Origin: Apium graveolens
Lineage: Eukaryota; Streptophyta; Magnoliopsida; Apiales; Apiaceae
DNA: 64,000 nt
Assembly (NCBI RefSeq): GCF_009905375.1
Contig: NC_133649.1
Location: 223,717,275-223,781,274 of the forward strand
Direction of reading: 5' to 3'
The first letter of the stretch is position 1, and the number at the start of each line of letters is the position of its first letter. The position numbers and the translations under genes are program-made. Below the pieces are notes generated by a model, which saw only the letters and a list, made by a program, of their open reading frames with translations, was not told the DNA's origin and ran no database searches. Shown in pieces: positions 1 to 12,392 of this stretch.

Positions 1-460
1 TTTTGATTTTAATATTAAATATAATATACCATAAAATTATTTATAAACATTCATGTATTTAGTTTTAGTATTGAATTGGCCCCTGAGCTTAATAGAGTAT
101 ATTATGGCTCAAGACCTGAGCTCAGGCATGAGCACTACATGGAGTCTCAATTTTTAGACTCACAGGCCTAAGCCTATGCTCAGATCCCCTGATCAATCTC
201 ACAAGCCATGAGCTTACGTTCAAGTCCTCTGAGTTTGTCAAGAGAATTCACAACTCACTTGTCAACTTAAACTAAAACACCATTTATATAAAGAAGCAAT
301 TTTGCTCTCATTTCTTCATGTATTACACTAAGAAAATGTCTTAGATCCAAACATGAAAGTTTACGTCCTTATAAAAAGGAAGAATCTTCATTTGTTAGTT
401 TCGGTAATTTTATCAAGAACACAACTAATTCGTGTCTTAAACTTTACCATTTTTTAAAAA
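1..460 (-). repeat. 3' LTR (partial) of a minus-strand Ty1/copia element
   Basis: This stretch is a diverged direct repeat of 12931-13386: both carry the same TATATAAA-containing tract, the same 'ctcaagacctgagct' region and the same 'aaacatgaaagtttacgtcc' tract. With the pol remnant reading right to left, the left copy is the 3' LTR. Its outer end lies beyond the window; if it matches the right copy (994 bp), about half is missing. The inner edge near 460 is followed by a purine tract on the minus strand. The terminal TG expected on the minus strand has mutated. Confidence 0.75.
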
Positions 461-468
461 TCCCCCAC
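461..468 (-). other. Polypurine tract of the minus-strand copia element
   Basis: Minus strand GTGGGGGA lies directly upstream of the 3' LTR edge, the position expected for the primer of plus-strand DNA synthesis. Confidence 0.5.
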
Positions 469-1129
469 AAATCCATATAGAAATGCATATCAGATTTTAT
501 GATGACTTGCTTTTTAGAGTCGGTACCCTTTCGAGTTTGAACCCTCCTAAGTCTCCTACTTCGATGGCTACTGAATATAGATGAAATGTTTCACCTTGAA
601 TCTTTATAAGTTTTGTGTAATCACACTCCATGGACGACGACAAATCAACATGCTATGATGCATATATACAGCTTTGAGACGTTATAGTCATGTATCGATC
701 TTGTTCATTGAATGCTTCGAGGAATAACCTTTTCCTCTAATTGCAACCTCACAATTACATTCGCTTAGCTGGGCATCTCCAAAGATGTACTGTGAACATC
801 TTGTCTTACAATTTGACCTCATTCAGAGTTAGTAAATTCTGACACAATATTTGGTCCATCAGAGTATATAAAATTTTGATCCAAAACTGTTTCCATCAGA
901 GTTTAATAAAATATTGCTAACTAGCAGTTCCATTACCCCTTAAGATTTACAGGGATAGACTCGGATACACGAGTATCTAAAAGTATATGATAGAGATACT
1001 ATCAATTCATCCTTAGAACTTGTTATTACCATATTGAATACACTTTGAGGGATCTCCTCTTAGGTGTACTGGGTTCCCGCTGATAATGAACCATGATGGG
1101 TTACCAGTCCCATCACCAACCTCGAGTTA
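469..1129 (-). other. 3' untranslated stretch of the copia element
   Basis: No reading frame or structure stands out between the end of RNase H and the polypurine tract. This is the expected 3' non-coding part of the element. Confidence 0.5.
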
Positions 1130-3620
1130 AGGACTACAACATGCTCAAGCCCCTTAGTTAGTGGATTAGCTATATTATCCCGAGTTCCTATGAACTCTAT
1201 AGCAATAATCCTATCAGACACAAGACTCCTTATAAAATTCAGTCCAACTTAGATGTGTCTTTTAGTCTTAGCATAATACTTCATACTTCTGATCTTTTCG
1301 ATAGTAGTACGGCTATCACAATGAACAAAAATGGTTGGAAGCAGTTTGCTTACTACAAGTAATACTAACCTCAATCTATGTAACCATTCAGCCTCCGTCC
1401 CCGTGGAATCTAGTGCACATAACTTAGCCTCAAAAGTAGACCGAATAATCAAAGTCTGTCAAGAAGACTTCCAGGACACTACTTCACCCGTAAGGGTAAA
1501 CACATATCCAATCACTTCACTGGAACTGGATTTGTAGCTATCCAACTTGCATCATTGTACCCCTCGAGTACCCTCGGAAATCTCCGATAATGCAAACCAA
1601 AGGAAATAGTTCCTTTGAGATATCTAAGAACTCTATCTTGTACCTCCCAATGAGTCTTATTTGAACAACTTGTATATATAGCTAACTTAGGCACATAATA
1701 AGAAATCTGGTCTAGTGACATTAGCAAGATATTGTAAACTCCCAATAATTTGAGAATACCTTAACCGAGACACATAAACTCCTGAATTATTCTTGACAAG
1801 AGAAACTTTTGAATCATATGGTGTACTAGCAATTCTATAATTTAAATAATCGTACTTCTCTATATAATGAGACCGTGACAACATTATTCTATCAGTTGAA
1901 TAAGTCAACTTGATCCCAAGAATCATACTAGCCTAACCCATATCCTACATTTTAAAGTGCCTCTTCAAAAAACTCTTTGTCTCATTAATAATCTTAATAT
2001 TGGTTTTAAACAACAAAATATCATCTACATACAAGCACACAATTACACATTCATTTTCTCTAACCTTATAGTAAACATACTTGTCACTTTCATTAATTAA
2101 AAACTCAAAGTCTAAAATAGTTTCATCAAACTTTTTATGCTAGTCAATAGGAGCTTGTTTAAGGCCATAAATGGACTTGACTAGCCTATATACTTTCCTC
2201 TCATTACCAGAAGCAATAAATATTTCAGGTCGATCCATATAAATCTCTTCTTCAAGGTCACCATGAAGAAAAACCGTCTTTATATCCATTTGATGGATGA
2301 TAAGACCACGTACGGAGGCCAATGAAATGAGCATTCTGATTGTTGTCATTCGAGCAATAAGAGAGTATGTATCGAAATAATCAATGCCTTCTGTTTGCCT
2401 AAAGGCCTTAGCTACCATCCTAGCCTTATACTTATCTATTGAGCCATCAGGGTTTAGCTTCCTTTTGAAGATCCACTTATATCCTATAGTAAAACACCCA
2501 AGAGGGAGATCAACTAACTCCATGTTTCTTTAAAAATAATTGAGTCAATTTCACTTTTCACATCGCCTTTCCAGTACCTTGACTCTGAATAATCCATGGA
2601 TTGATGGAAAGTTAAAGGTTCATCCTCGACGTTGTATGTGATAAAATCATTTCCAAAATCCTTGACTAACTTAGCATGCTTACTCCTTCTGGGTTCCCCT
2701 ACTTCGTTTGGAGTAGAGCTACTACCAGGATCTACCCCCATATTTGTCATCTTTTCCACATGATCAGGAATAGAACTCGATGTGAGAGTGTGATCATCCT
2801 CAGAATTACCCAAAGTTATACCGGTCTTCATAATGAGCACTTCCTCAAAGAAAGTTGCATCACAAAAGTCAACTATCGTATTCACCACAATACCATTTAT
2901 GTCAGATTTTAATACTAAAAATCTCATAGCAGTTGTGGTTTCAAGATAGCCTAGAAAGATATAGTCAAAAGTTTTCGGACCAAGTTTCTTTCTCTTGTGT
3001 TCGGGGACAAGCACCTTAGCAAGGCACCCCTACACTCGAAGATAACTCAAACTAGTTTTATGTTTTCTCCATAATTCATAAAGTGTCTTGTCTATATGTT
3101 TCAGAAGGACTTTATTCAGAATATGGCAAGCCGTATTCAGAGCCTCTTCCCCTATACGTACTTATGCAACCTATAATTAATTAGCATACTGTTTATCATA
3201 TCTTTAAAAGTTATGTTCTTTCTCTCTACCACCCCATTAGACTTAAGTGTGTATGGTGGGGTAACCTCATGAACTATACCATTGCTTGCGCAAAAATCAT
3301 TAAACAAGATACTCATATATTCACCACCTCTATCAGATCTCAAACGTTTAAGTACTTTACCAGTTTATGTTTCGGATTCATTTTTAAACATAATGAATTT
3401 CTCTAGTGCTTCATCCTTATGTTTAAGCAAATAAACATAACAGTATCTACTATAATTATTTATAAAGGTAATGAAATATCTAAATTGATCCTTAGTCAAC
3501 ACACCACCGACTTCATATATATCCGAGTGTACTAAATATAACAAGCCTGGATATGAAAAGATTTCCTTGTTTGTTTAAAAGCTACACATACTTGACATTT
3601 AGATTTCTTATTAATGACAT
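1130..3620 (-). pseudogene. Ty1/copia pol remnant (integrase, RT, RNase H)
   Basis: Read on the minus strand this is a decayed copia polyprotein. In order: an integrase zinc-finger tail (KCQVC, near 3590); part of the catalytic core (RSDRGGEY, then GVVERKN, 3343-3152); the integrase C-terminal part with GPKTFDYIFLGY (3014-2514); reverse transcriptase with YKWIFKRKLNPDGSIDKYKA and IYGLKQAP (2523-2140); the YVDDILLF active-site box (near 2040); and RNase H with LRYLKGT, EAEWL and IHCDS (1926-1249), ending at DNIANPLTKGL (near 1150). The pieces lie in different frames with stops between them, so no product can be made. The N-terminal part continues at 11133 after a 7.5 kb interruption. About 300 bp between protease and integrase are not found on either side. 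Confidence 0.9.
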
Positions 3621-3628
3621 CCTTTGGA

Positions 3629-6481
3629 ATCTATGATCCAGTTAAATACACTGCACTATATCCTGATGTCCAACCATCAGAACCTCAACCATCAGCACCT
3701 ACCTACTCTAAACAAACACCTCAGACTTCTCAACCATCAGCACAAACAACCAGACCTTCATCTTCCAAACCTTCTAAGTGAACAAAGTCTGTTCCCCAAC
3801 CTTCACAAAAGAGAAGGAAGATGATTCTCAGAGATGAGTCTGAAAGTGAAGAGGAAACAATTGAAGCACGAGTTCATGCATCTGAACCTGTGATAGTTGA
3901 AGCTGAGAATGTTACTTCTCAGAAAGAAACAACAGCTCAAAGTTCTGATACTTTGAAAAGGAGATTTGTAAATTCTGATGCTGCTGAAGCAACTCCTTCA
4001 TTAGCAAGGAGATTGAAGAAAATGAAGGCAATGAGGTATTTGGCTAAGGCTATATCAGAAGATACTGAAGAAGCTGAGGAAGGGGATCAGGAATCTGTGA
4101 TCTCACATGAAGCAATTATCATTGAAGCCCTTCCAGCTCAAGCCAAAGACACTGTTAATGACACAGTTATTACCCCTCCTGTCTCTCCTATTGAAGCTAC
4201 AGATGATGCTAAAGAACAAACTGATAATTCTGAAATAGATATGCATAATTTGAATATACCTAAAGTTCTTTATCTGGAAGCTTCATCTACATCAAAGACA
4301 CCAGCTTTGGAGATAAATTCTGCTGATCAGAATTTAGATGATGTTATTCCTGAATCTCCAGTTGCTTCACACACTGTTGAGCTATCAAAACAACACGAGT
4401 CTTCCTCAAGTTCTGATGACAGTGTTTCTGCTGAGACTCCAGTACCTACTCTGGGCAAGGAAGAATTGGTGAAGTAATTTGTAGAAAAGGAAGCACATAT
4501 TCCTTTGGAGGATACTCACAGAGGTGTTGAGTGGACCAAGAAGTGGAATAAATCAGATTTTATTCCATATTCTAAAGTTCTGACAGAGCATATTGCAAAA
4601 GCTGATGAGTTGCTCACAAATGCTGATTTCAAGACACAACTCAAGATCACAGCTCTGTCTACAAAACATCTTCAAGGTCTACATACTGCTACTCATGAAA
4701 AGGTTGATACACTCAGAGAAAAAACTGATAAGCTAGATCTACAGATCAAGCTTGACAAGAACAGGTATATCAGACCTATTTCTGAAAAAGTTGAAGCCAT
4801 TGAGAAAACTCAAGAGAAGCAACAAGCCCAAATTACTGAGGTTCTGGTTAATCAAGCTTCTCAGAAAGCTCAATTGGATGAAATCCAATCTTCAGTTGAA
4901 CTTCTTCTTTCTCTCTTACTTCCTAATGATGCCAAAAAGGGGGAGAAGGTAGTTAAGTCCAAATGCTCACCTACTCAAGAACTGAAGAAAAAGGATGATA
5001 AAGGTGATGACCAGGGAAACTCTGAAAAGAGCAGAGGTCAAAGAGAAGTTCAAGGAAAATCTTCTATTCAGAACAAGTCAAGTTCTAATGCTGTGAATGC
5101 TCAAAGACTGAAGTCAAGTGGTGATAAGCAAAGTCTGATGTCAAGTTCAGATATTCTGATTCAGTCAGGATCTAAAGACTCTCAGAAGTTCTTGCAAACT
5201 CTGAAGTTAAAAGGGAAGCAGACTACTGTTTATTACAAAGATCCTAAAATTAAGACACTTGATGAGGAGATAGCAAGAAGATTATTTCTGAAACACAATC
5301 CAGGAATGAATTTAGAAACTCTCAAGGAGGAAAAAGCTAGATTTGCTGCTGAGAAAGCAAATCCTAAGTCTAAAGCTTCTGATGCAAAGAAACCTCCAAG
5401 GCCTAAAGAAAAGGGCATTGTGATTAAGGAAGAGTCAAATTCTGAAACTTCAAAGTTCAGAACTAGATCACAAACTGAGAGTAATCCCAAAGATAAAGGG
5501 AAAGGAAAAATTGATGAACCAACCAAGTCACTGGACTTAAAAACTTCTCAAGATCTGATGAAACCAGTGTGTAAAATGGTTCAAGTAACTGATGATAATC
5601 TTGTTGAAGATGAAACTGTTCAAATTCTGAAAAGAAGAAAGATAAGTGAAGATTCTAAAACAACCTCTGACACTGCTCAAGTTGTTATTCAGAATAAAGG
5701 ACATGAAGGTACAGAAGAAACAGCAAATTCTGATCAAGCTATCAAGACATCAACTGCTGACAATGCTCAAGTTGATTTGAATAAATTGACAATTGCTGAT
5801 AAGAAGCTGTTATGGAAGAAAGCTACTCTAGTTGAACCAAAATCCAATCTCATAATTAATCAACTTGCTACATTTGGGTTGAAAGCCAAGCAACCTAGAG
5901 ATAGAGCTGGATTAGGTTCTGACAAAGAGAAGATTATAACAGGAGAAGAGGTTACTCTAAGAGATCCTTTCATATTGACAGATAAACCATATGAACAAAT
6001 CAAACAAAGGCACCTTGACAATGTGTTGTATGCTCAAGTTGTGATAGATGCTCATGATAAGGAGAATCTGAAAGAGAAATTAATCTTATTTCTCAATGAT
6101 GGAAGGACTTATAGATTAGCTGATACTGATGTATTAAAGAAGTCTATTAGAGAACTTCAACATATTCATTATCTTCTGGAAGTAAAATCTGATATTATAA
6201 GAAGATGGTCAGAATATATTTTGAAGGCTATAAGAGATCTATTTAGAATCTCTGGTACAAAGACTTCTCACTATAGTCCAATGATTACTGAAGGTGATGG
6301 AAGAGAAATTCCTATGCTGAAGAATTCTGCTAAGGTGGAAGTTATTCTGAAAGGAAGATGCTTATGTTATAATGAAAACTCTTCACATCCTAAGGTTATC
6401 AGACTTGGTGATGGACTTGAAAGAACATCCATTCAAGCTCTCAGAACAGCCATTTATCAAATTAGTGATAATAATGAATAA
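3629..6481 (+). pseudogene. Third ('env-like') reading frame of a SIRE-like copia element
   Basis: One reading frame runs from 3629 to the TAA at 6479-6481, interrupted only by TGA at 3779-3781 and TAA at 4475-4477; all three open segments share one frame. The 5' end is cut at the junction with the copia remnant. The protein (~950 residues including stops) starts Pro/Gln/Ser-rich, then is acidic (DESESEEE). Next comes a long heptad-like helix (near LREKTDKLDLQIKLDKN, ~4690-4930), a Lys/Ser-rich middle, and a more globular C-terminal third from about 5780. I see no signal peptide or convincing membrane segment. It sits directly upstream of a polypurine tract and LTR, the position of the extra ORF in SIRE/Opie-type elements, historically called envelope-like. 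Function is unknown; 'env' is only positional. Confidence 0.75.
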
Positions 6482-6712
6482 GAACTGATGCAGGTTAAAG
6501 CACAGTTAGCTGAAGTTCTGAAGAAAGCTGAAGATAATCTGATAAATGATTTTGTTAAGAATCATTATGGATTCAGATTGATTCAGTGATATTGGTAAAG
6601 CTGGATGTTTTGTAAGTTGCTATTAATAGTCTTATTAAACTCTTATTACATTTGAACTTAAATGTTTTTGATATCATCATATCTATTAACTTGTATATTC
6701 TTGCATAATTAC
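6482..6712 (+). other. 3' non-coding region of the SIRE-like element
   Basis: AT-rich sequence between the third reading frame and the polypurine tract; no coding signal. Confidence 0.6.
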
Positions 6713-6726
6713 AAGTTGTGGGAGAT
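6713..6726 (+). other. Polypurine tract of the SIRE-like 3' fragment
   Basis: AAGTTGTGGGAGAT ends exactly where the LTR begins with TGTTGGATATATTTGAG. Confidence 0.75.
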
Positions 6727-7321
6727 TGTTGGATATATTTGAGATGTCATGTCTAATATGTTTCATGTTTAGTTTTCAGATCTTAACTAACAGGAAATAT
6801 CAGTTCTTACTGGAATCAGGACTTACTAGAAGTCAGGACTTAAGGATATCAGGACTTAGATTATCATAAGATAATATCAGAAGATAGATATCATAACTTA
6901 AGTACTGGAGGACTAACAGTTAAGGAAGGAAGACGATTTACATGAAAGAAGATCGAAACTAATACGGAATAAGATATGCATGGAAAGAGTTCAAGGACTA
7001 GAAGAATTATATAAGATATCTGGTTGATATATTTTAGGAGACAGAATTATATTCCATATCAACTAGAAGTTATCTTGTAACCGTGTGTCTATATAAACAC
7101 AGATATAGATTTACTCTATAAGTGTTACGATCATCGAGAAGATCATATATTTTAACCTAGCAGCTCTCATGATATTTGTTCATCACTGAGAGAGAACAGT
7201 TCCATTGTAACATAGTTTGTTATATCAAATACATCTTTTTTCTTTTACTTATGCTTTAAATCGATTTGATTATATTTTACACTGTATTCAACCCCCTTCT
7301 ACAGTGTTGTGTGACCTAATA
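6727..7321 (+). repeat. 3' LTR of SIRE-like family 1
   Basis: It starts TGTTGGATATATTTGAGATG and ends with the 'attcaacccccttctacagt' tract and 'gtgtgacctaata'. It is clearly homologous over its whole length to the 5' LTR at 51794-52368, which ends in the canonical CTAACA; here the last bases have drifted. A TATA-like TATATAAA is at 7090-7097, at the matching place in both copies. The element has lost its 5' LTR, gag and pol in this location. Confidence 0.88.
7090..7097 (+). promoter_or_regulatory. TATA-like box in family 1 LTR
   Basis: TATATAAA followed by CACAG, in the same position as TATATAAACACAG in the 51.8 kb LTR. It is the likely core promoter of the LTR. Confidence 0.5.
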
Positions 7322-10227
7322 GGTTTCATATTACTTCTTAAATGAAAACAATAAGGTGAATAACAACAAAAAGGGGTGAGCCAAAATTGCTCAACAAGTC
7401 CACAAAGTATAAACAGTATTTAAGAAGTTTAAATAAAATGGTAACCTGGGTATATCTCCAGGGATATAACCCCGCGAGAGTAGAAAGAAGGCCATTACTG
7501 GAGAGTACAAATGAACTAAACTGGACACAAGTTCGCATCTATACCCTGTTGATCAGCCAGGATACGGTGCAGATCTATATCCCACTATATAGATCCCGTC
7601 GGGCACCCAGGCACTACAGCCCATCTCAAGGATCCGGTTATGTCCTGGTCCTTAGGATTAAGTAAACTTAATCCCCAAAAGTATTACTATCCAGTCCATG
7701 GAATAGCAACCGGAACAATCGATATGCTTTGATATATTCTAATCACCAAATATATCAATATTTGTGAGTAACAATTGGAATATGAACAATGAATTCAAAT
7801 GAAAAGGAGAAATCAAGAATCGAAATGGAATATGAACAAGAAAATCAAAAGAGTGCAAGCATAATAAGAATCTGAAGAAATATCACTATTCTGAAAGTAG
7901 AATAGGGGACAAACTTGTCTTCTGCGCGACTCACTGCAATTATGTCACCTTTGTCTATCACTGACTCAACCTTCCTTGATGGCTTAGCTTTTGTTAGAGA
8001 AATAGATGGGTTTAGTCATTTCGTACTTCAATTGCGTCTTTAATCGACTTCACATCGTTCCTATTGTCTACCCATGCGCTTATGACTGACTCGTATATTA
8101 CATATTAGCAAGTAAGACTCGATTAATCACATAATACACATAAGCACATAATCATTTTTAATAGTTAAAATAATTTTTAGAATCAAAATCGATTCGGTGA
8201 TCGCTCAACTGATCATTATCAGACTCGTTTCCCATTTTTTGGAATTTTTTGGACTCGTTTTGGCACGCAATTCGACTGATAATCAAATAAATAACAAAGT
8301 CAACAAATTTCTTGAAGAAATTAGGGTTTAGTATTATTTTTAATGAAAAGAATTCATTTTTCTGAGTCAAAGGGCTTTCGTTTCGCTCGAATCGGACGAA
8401 CGGTCTAATTAATAGCAATTAAACACGGATAATTCAATTTAATATTCAATATAAATAATTATTACAAATTTTTAAACCCTAAAATAATTTTTAAATAAAT
8501 ATTTAAGAAAAATCCGAATTAAAAATGATTTTTCTATAATTTTTGGAATTAAAATGAATTTATTATGATTTATTGAAAATTATTTGATTAATTATCAAAA
8601 TAATTAATCATTTTTAAATAATCAATAAATAATTAATAAATAAATAATTAATAAATAATTTAGAAAATAATTAAATCTAATTTTTAGAAAATATTTCAGA
8701 ATTATTTATAATATAAATCAATTAATTAAATAATTAATTAATTAATTTATAAAATAAATTAAACTGATTTTATAATTAAAATAAAATAAAAATAAAATTA
8801 ATTCCCAGAAACATCTGTCAGAAAATCATCCCTGACAGAAATGGATCAAAACCGGGTTCTGGAAAATGGGTCAAGCGGGTCAATTCCGGGTCATGAAGAA
8901 CATGACCGGAATCTGCCCAGAATCCGACGACCGACCAGGATTCCGGCAGCCCATTTTCAGGCCAAAAACAGAACCATTTGGTTCGTTTTTCACAGGTTTT
9001 TCATTCCTGGCAACTACCCCAATCTATTCCCGGCCAAAACGAACCAAAAATATCCCTGAAACCAGTTCTCCGGCCAAACCGACTTCAAAATCCGGCCAAA
9101 TATCGAAATCATTCGTTTGTACATGAAGCTAACGTTTAATAGTGCCAATCGAAGCTAAGAACACATACAATCTAACCCCTAACATATCAGGAACCAAATA
9201 TTCACAGAAATCATCGAGTTGTAATTTAAAAATTCGGTATAAACCCTAATAATCGAACTTTGCTATCTAGGTATCGTTTGATCAATTAAATACCATGAAT
9301 CAACTTTAAATCACATCAGGAAACTATATCAATCATCAAAACATCATAATAACCCTAGAATCAAAAAGCCCTAATTCGAACATAAACCCTAAAAATTGAA
9401 AATAAAAAATGATGCATTAAATCATGAAATTGATGCTAAAAACAGAAAGAACAGATCAAAACCTTCGATTTGGGTACCAGAATCACTTGATTTGGTATTG
9501 TAATCTGCTCAAAATCACGGCTTGAATACTCGACCCGACCCTGTTCTTCCCGGCCCGATTTGCAGGGAATTTATCTATTTTTCTGATTTTTAGTTAATAA
9601 TTAATAATAATTAAATAAAAATTAGGCTATTTATAGTAGTAAAATTAATACTCCTAATTAAAATTAAGGCCCTAATTCTACATCTTTTAAAATTAATAAG
9701 CCCCTAATTTTATAATTTTTGAGTATTAAACTTTTATTTATAAATATTTTATATATGCAATATATATGCCAAAATTTCCGAAAAATTGTGAATAATGCAA
9801 AAATACAAAGGATTGGTATAAATAAAAGTCCTATAATTTATAAAAATAAAAATGTGATTTTTGTGGGGATTTTAACACCCAATGGAGCCCGGAAAAGTTA
9901 TTTTTCGCAATACGAGAAAATTTATAAAATACCTAGATGTTCAGAATATTGCGATGGTAAAAGCCGTTTGATGAAATATAAGGCCCATTATTTTATTTGA
10001 AATATCTGCTTTAAAATCATGGTTCGGGTCGTAAAACGTTTGAAATGAAAGCTATAAATGAAAAATAAAATACCCGAAAAATACCTTAAAAATGCCAGGA
10101 TGACACAGAATGCACGTAACACATAGCAATTAGGGTTTGACAGATGATTCCACATAAATGACACATTAACACACATAATTTATTATAAATATGATATAAT
10201 ACAGACGTAAATTTCCCAGGCGTTACA
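7322..10227 (-). repeat. Chromovirus-type LTR fragment, minus orientation
   Basis: The right edge reads CGTTACA, so the minus strand begins TGTAACGCCTGGGAAATT, the style of long Ty3/gypsy chromovirus LTR starts. Near 7374 it shares the 'gtgagccaaa..tgctcaacaagt' block found at 20488-20512 and 43851-43875 in the large chromovirus LTRs. The block lies ~50 bp from the left edge here but ~270 bp in the others, so the left end is truncated. The rest is AT-rich (8150-8800) with a GC-richer stretch at 8830-9130. No second LTR or polypurine tract adjoins it, so it is a solo or broken LTR. Reading frames inside look like chance. Confidence 0.5.
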
Positions 10228-11132
10228 GTAATCTTGGATGCTTGTTTTCTTGTTTGTTGAACCTATTACTCTTGATTACGTACTTTAATTATTTATTCAG
10301 TTTATAAAGACCTAGTTTATTATACCATGCTTTCATCGGAACCCACGATGATGATGAGTTTGATTATGAACTAATCGTTATCGTGGGGTTCTAGCAAATT
10401 TACTTATGGATTTTAATAGTTAAATTATTTTGATATCTTAGTGTGTGGTAACTGTATGATATCCTAGTATTGGTTGTACTTATTCGTCTTATGAGCGTCG
10501 CGAACTTATAAGATAGCGTGTTAATCTCTATTGAAGCGAAAATGAATATAGAGGTTTAGAACTTGTCATGCGAGCATAGGTTCATGTATAATTGTATGCA
10601 TGATGCGTAGGTAATTTTAACCATCTTACTTGTCCTATATAATCATGATTAATAACTTGCGCATTAAACCATTATGTTGTCAAATTCTATAGACATATAG
10701 GGTCTCAATATAATTGGTGTCTATTCAGCTTCTATCTCTTTTGTGGATGTCTGGTAGTAGGGTATTCGTACAAAAAAAGTTGGCATTTACTAATTTCGTG
10801 TTATATGATTAGTTGTCATCACCAACACATGCTAAGGTTAAAAATATTGACTTTGAATGAAGAAGTAATGAAGTTAGAATCCCATGTTTGTCTCATATAG
10901 TTAATTCAATCACTTTTATTCTTAGTTAATTGCATTTTAGTTTAATCTTAGTTATAAACATCTCAATTGTTATTATCTTAGCATTGAGCGATAGCCATAC
11001 CATTGTTGCATAGGTGCATAATCTTAAGTTAACTAGAAAGAGTCTCTGTGGGTACGAATCTGATTTATATTTTATATTACTTGTGAATGCGTATACTTGT
11101 GTGTAAAATTAGCGCGTGTTTTCGTCCTAACA
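10228..11132 (+). repeat. LTR tail resembling Tat/Athila-type Ty3/gypsy elements
   Basis: The end of this segment ('agagtctctgtgggtacgaa' ... 'tgtaaaattagcgcgtgttttcg' ... CTAACA at 11127-11132) resembles the 3' ends of LTRs of Tat/Athila-lineage elements as I remember them. The copia protease resumes at the very next base. No primer-binding site follows and no second copy is in the window. Classification is from memory of the sequence style only. Confidence 0.4.
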
Positions 11133-12352
11133 GATGCACCCTAGCGAGAGACAGAATATGCCTAGAAGCAAACTTCAGGTCAACATTTCCTACACTAAGC
11201 ACTTGAGCAGCACGGGCATCCCCCATCGTCACTGTCACCCCATGATTCTGTTGATAAGATAAAAGAGAGTAATATCAGCACAATTGTGCACATTACCTTC
11301 AGTATCAATCAACCATTCATATGACAGATAAGTGAAAAATAGTACAGGGTTGTGGGTTACATACCCGTTATTGGATTCAGAGGCAACAACCTCGCTAACA
11401 ACCATGTTAATCATAGGCCCACTATTGATTCCAAGTCCAAGCACATTATTTGTTTGAGCTACCACTCCAGCTTTTTTAGCTTTCTTAACAGGACAGTCCT
11501 TGGTCCGATAACCAACCTGTCCACAAGACCAACATAATTTATTTGCCTTTGGTTTTTTAGCCTTGTTCTAGTCAGTTTTAGTGTTATCCTTCTTTGAGAC
11601 AGATTTCCTTTTCTGTCCTACAGTCACTACATTCACCTTCAAGCTACTCACATATTCAGCATGCATCACATATCCTTGTTTGGACTTGTATTGTTCCTGC
11701 ACAGAGATCTCTAACATCAAGTTTGTCCATATAATCTCTCTTTTCTTTCTTTTTACGGAAAGTGCAAACTCTTTCCAAGACTTAGGGAGTTTTCAATCAC
11801 CAACATAACTCGAAACTTTTCGAGTAAGACCATTTCAGACTCACCCAAAGCATGAACCAACATCTGGTGCTCATGCACTTACTTAGTCATGGATTTTCCA
11901 TCCACCAGTTTAAATCATGAAACCTCACCATAGAATACTTTTCATGACCTTAATAATCAATATTGTGAGTTTGGTACAACTTCTCCTATAAGACTTTTAC
12001 AGTGTAGGCATCCGATGAATAGACATCGAAAAATGTGTTTGCTCAAGCGGCCAAAATGGATGCCCTAGCCACCCCATCCTTTTCAGCCCACAAAGCATAA
12101 ACCTTAGCATAATCAGACTTCTCTTGATCCACAACAGGAGGATCATACTGTACCATCAGTGATAGACCCTTTACCGTTAACCAGAGCTTCATCTTTTCAT
12201 GCCAGCGAGAAAAAGAAGCCTCCCACAAATTTATCCGGCATGCCCGATAAATCAATTGGTTGTGGAAAGCAATACGTAGTCCAATCAATGGTGGAACCAG
12301 TACCACCAGAACCAACATCAACAACATTAGGAGGCTCAGTTTTGTTAACCAT
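11133..12352 (-). pseudogene. Ty1/copia gag and protease remnant
   Basis: Read on the minus strand, the ATG at 12352-12350 starts a gag (MVNKTEPPN...). It needs a frameshift near 12220 to reach the strongly gag-like KMKLWLTVKGLS...YDPPVV...ALWAEKDG segment ending at 12043. A decayed middle (12040-11600) leads to a zinc knuckle, CWSCGQVGYRTKDC (near 11530), in which the His is Tyr. The protease follows with WLIDTEGNVHNCAD (near 11310), where the catalytic Asp-Thr-Gly reads Asp-Thr-Glu. The GNVDLKF...SLARVH piece ends exactly at the junction at 11133. This is the N-terminal half of the element whose pol lies at 1130-3620. Confidence 0.85.
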
Positions 12353-12392
12353 CTTGCTAATTTAATAATATAACAAATAATATCTTCAAGAT

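Noticed and set aside
3821..6481. True viral envelope glycoprotein
   Set aside because: No signal peptide, transmembrane helix or Cys pattern; the name would rest only on position.
8841..9126. Overlapping plus-strand frames with charged products
   Set aside because: GC-richer patch of an LTR fragment; frames overlap and have no resemblance to known domains.
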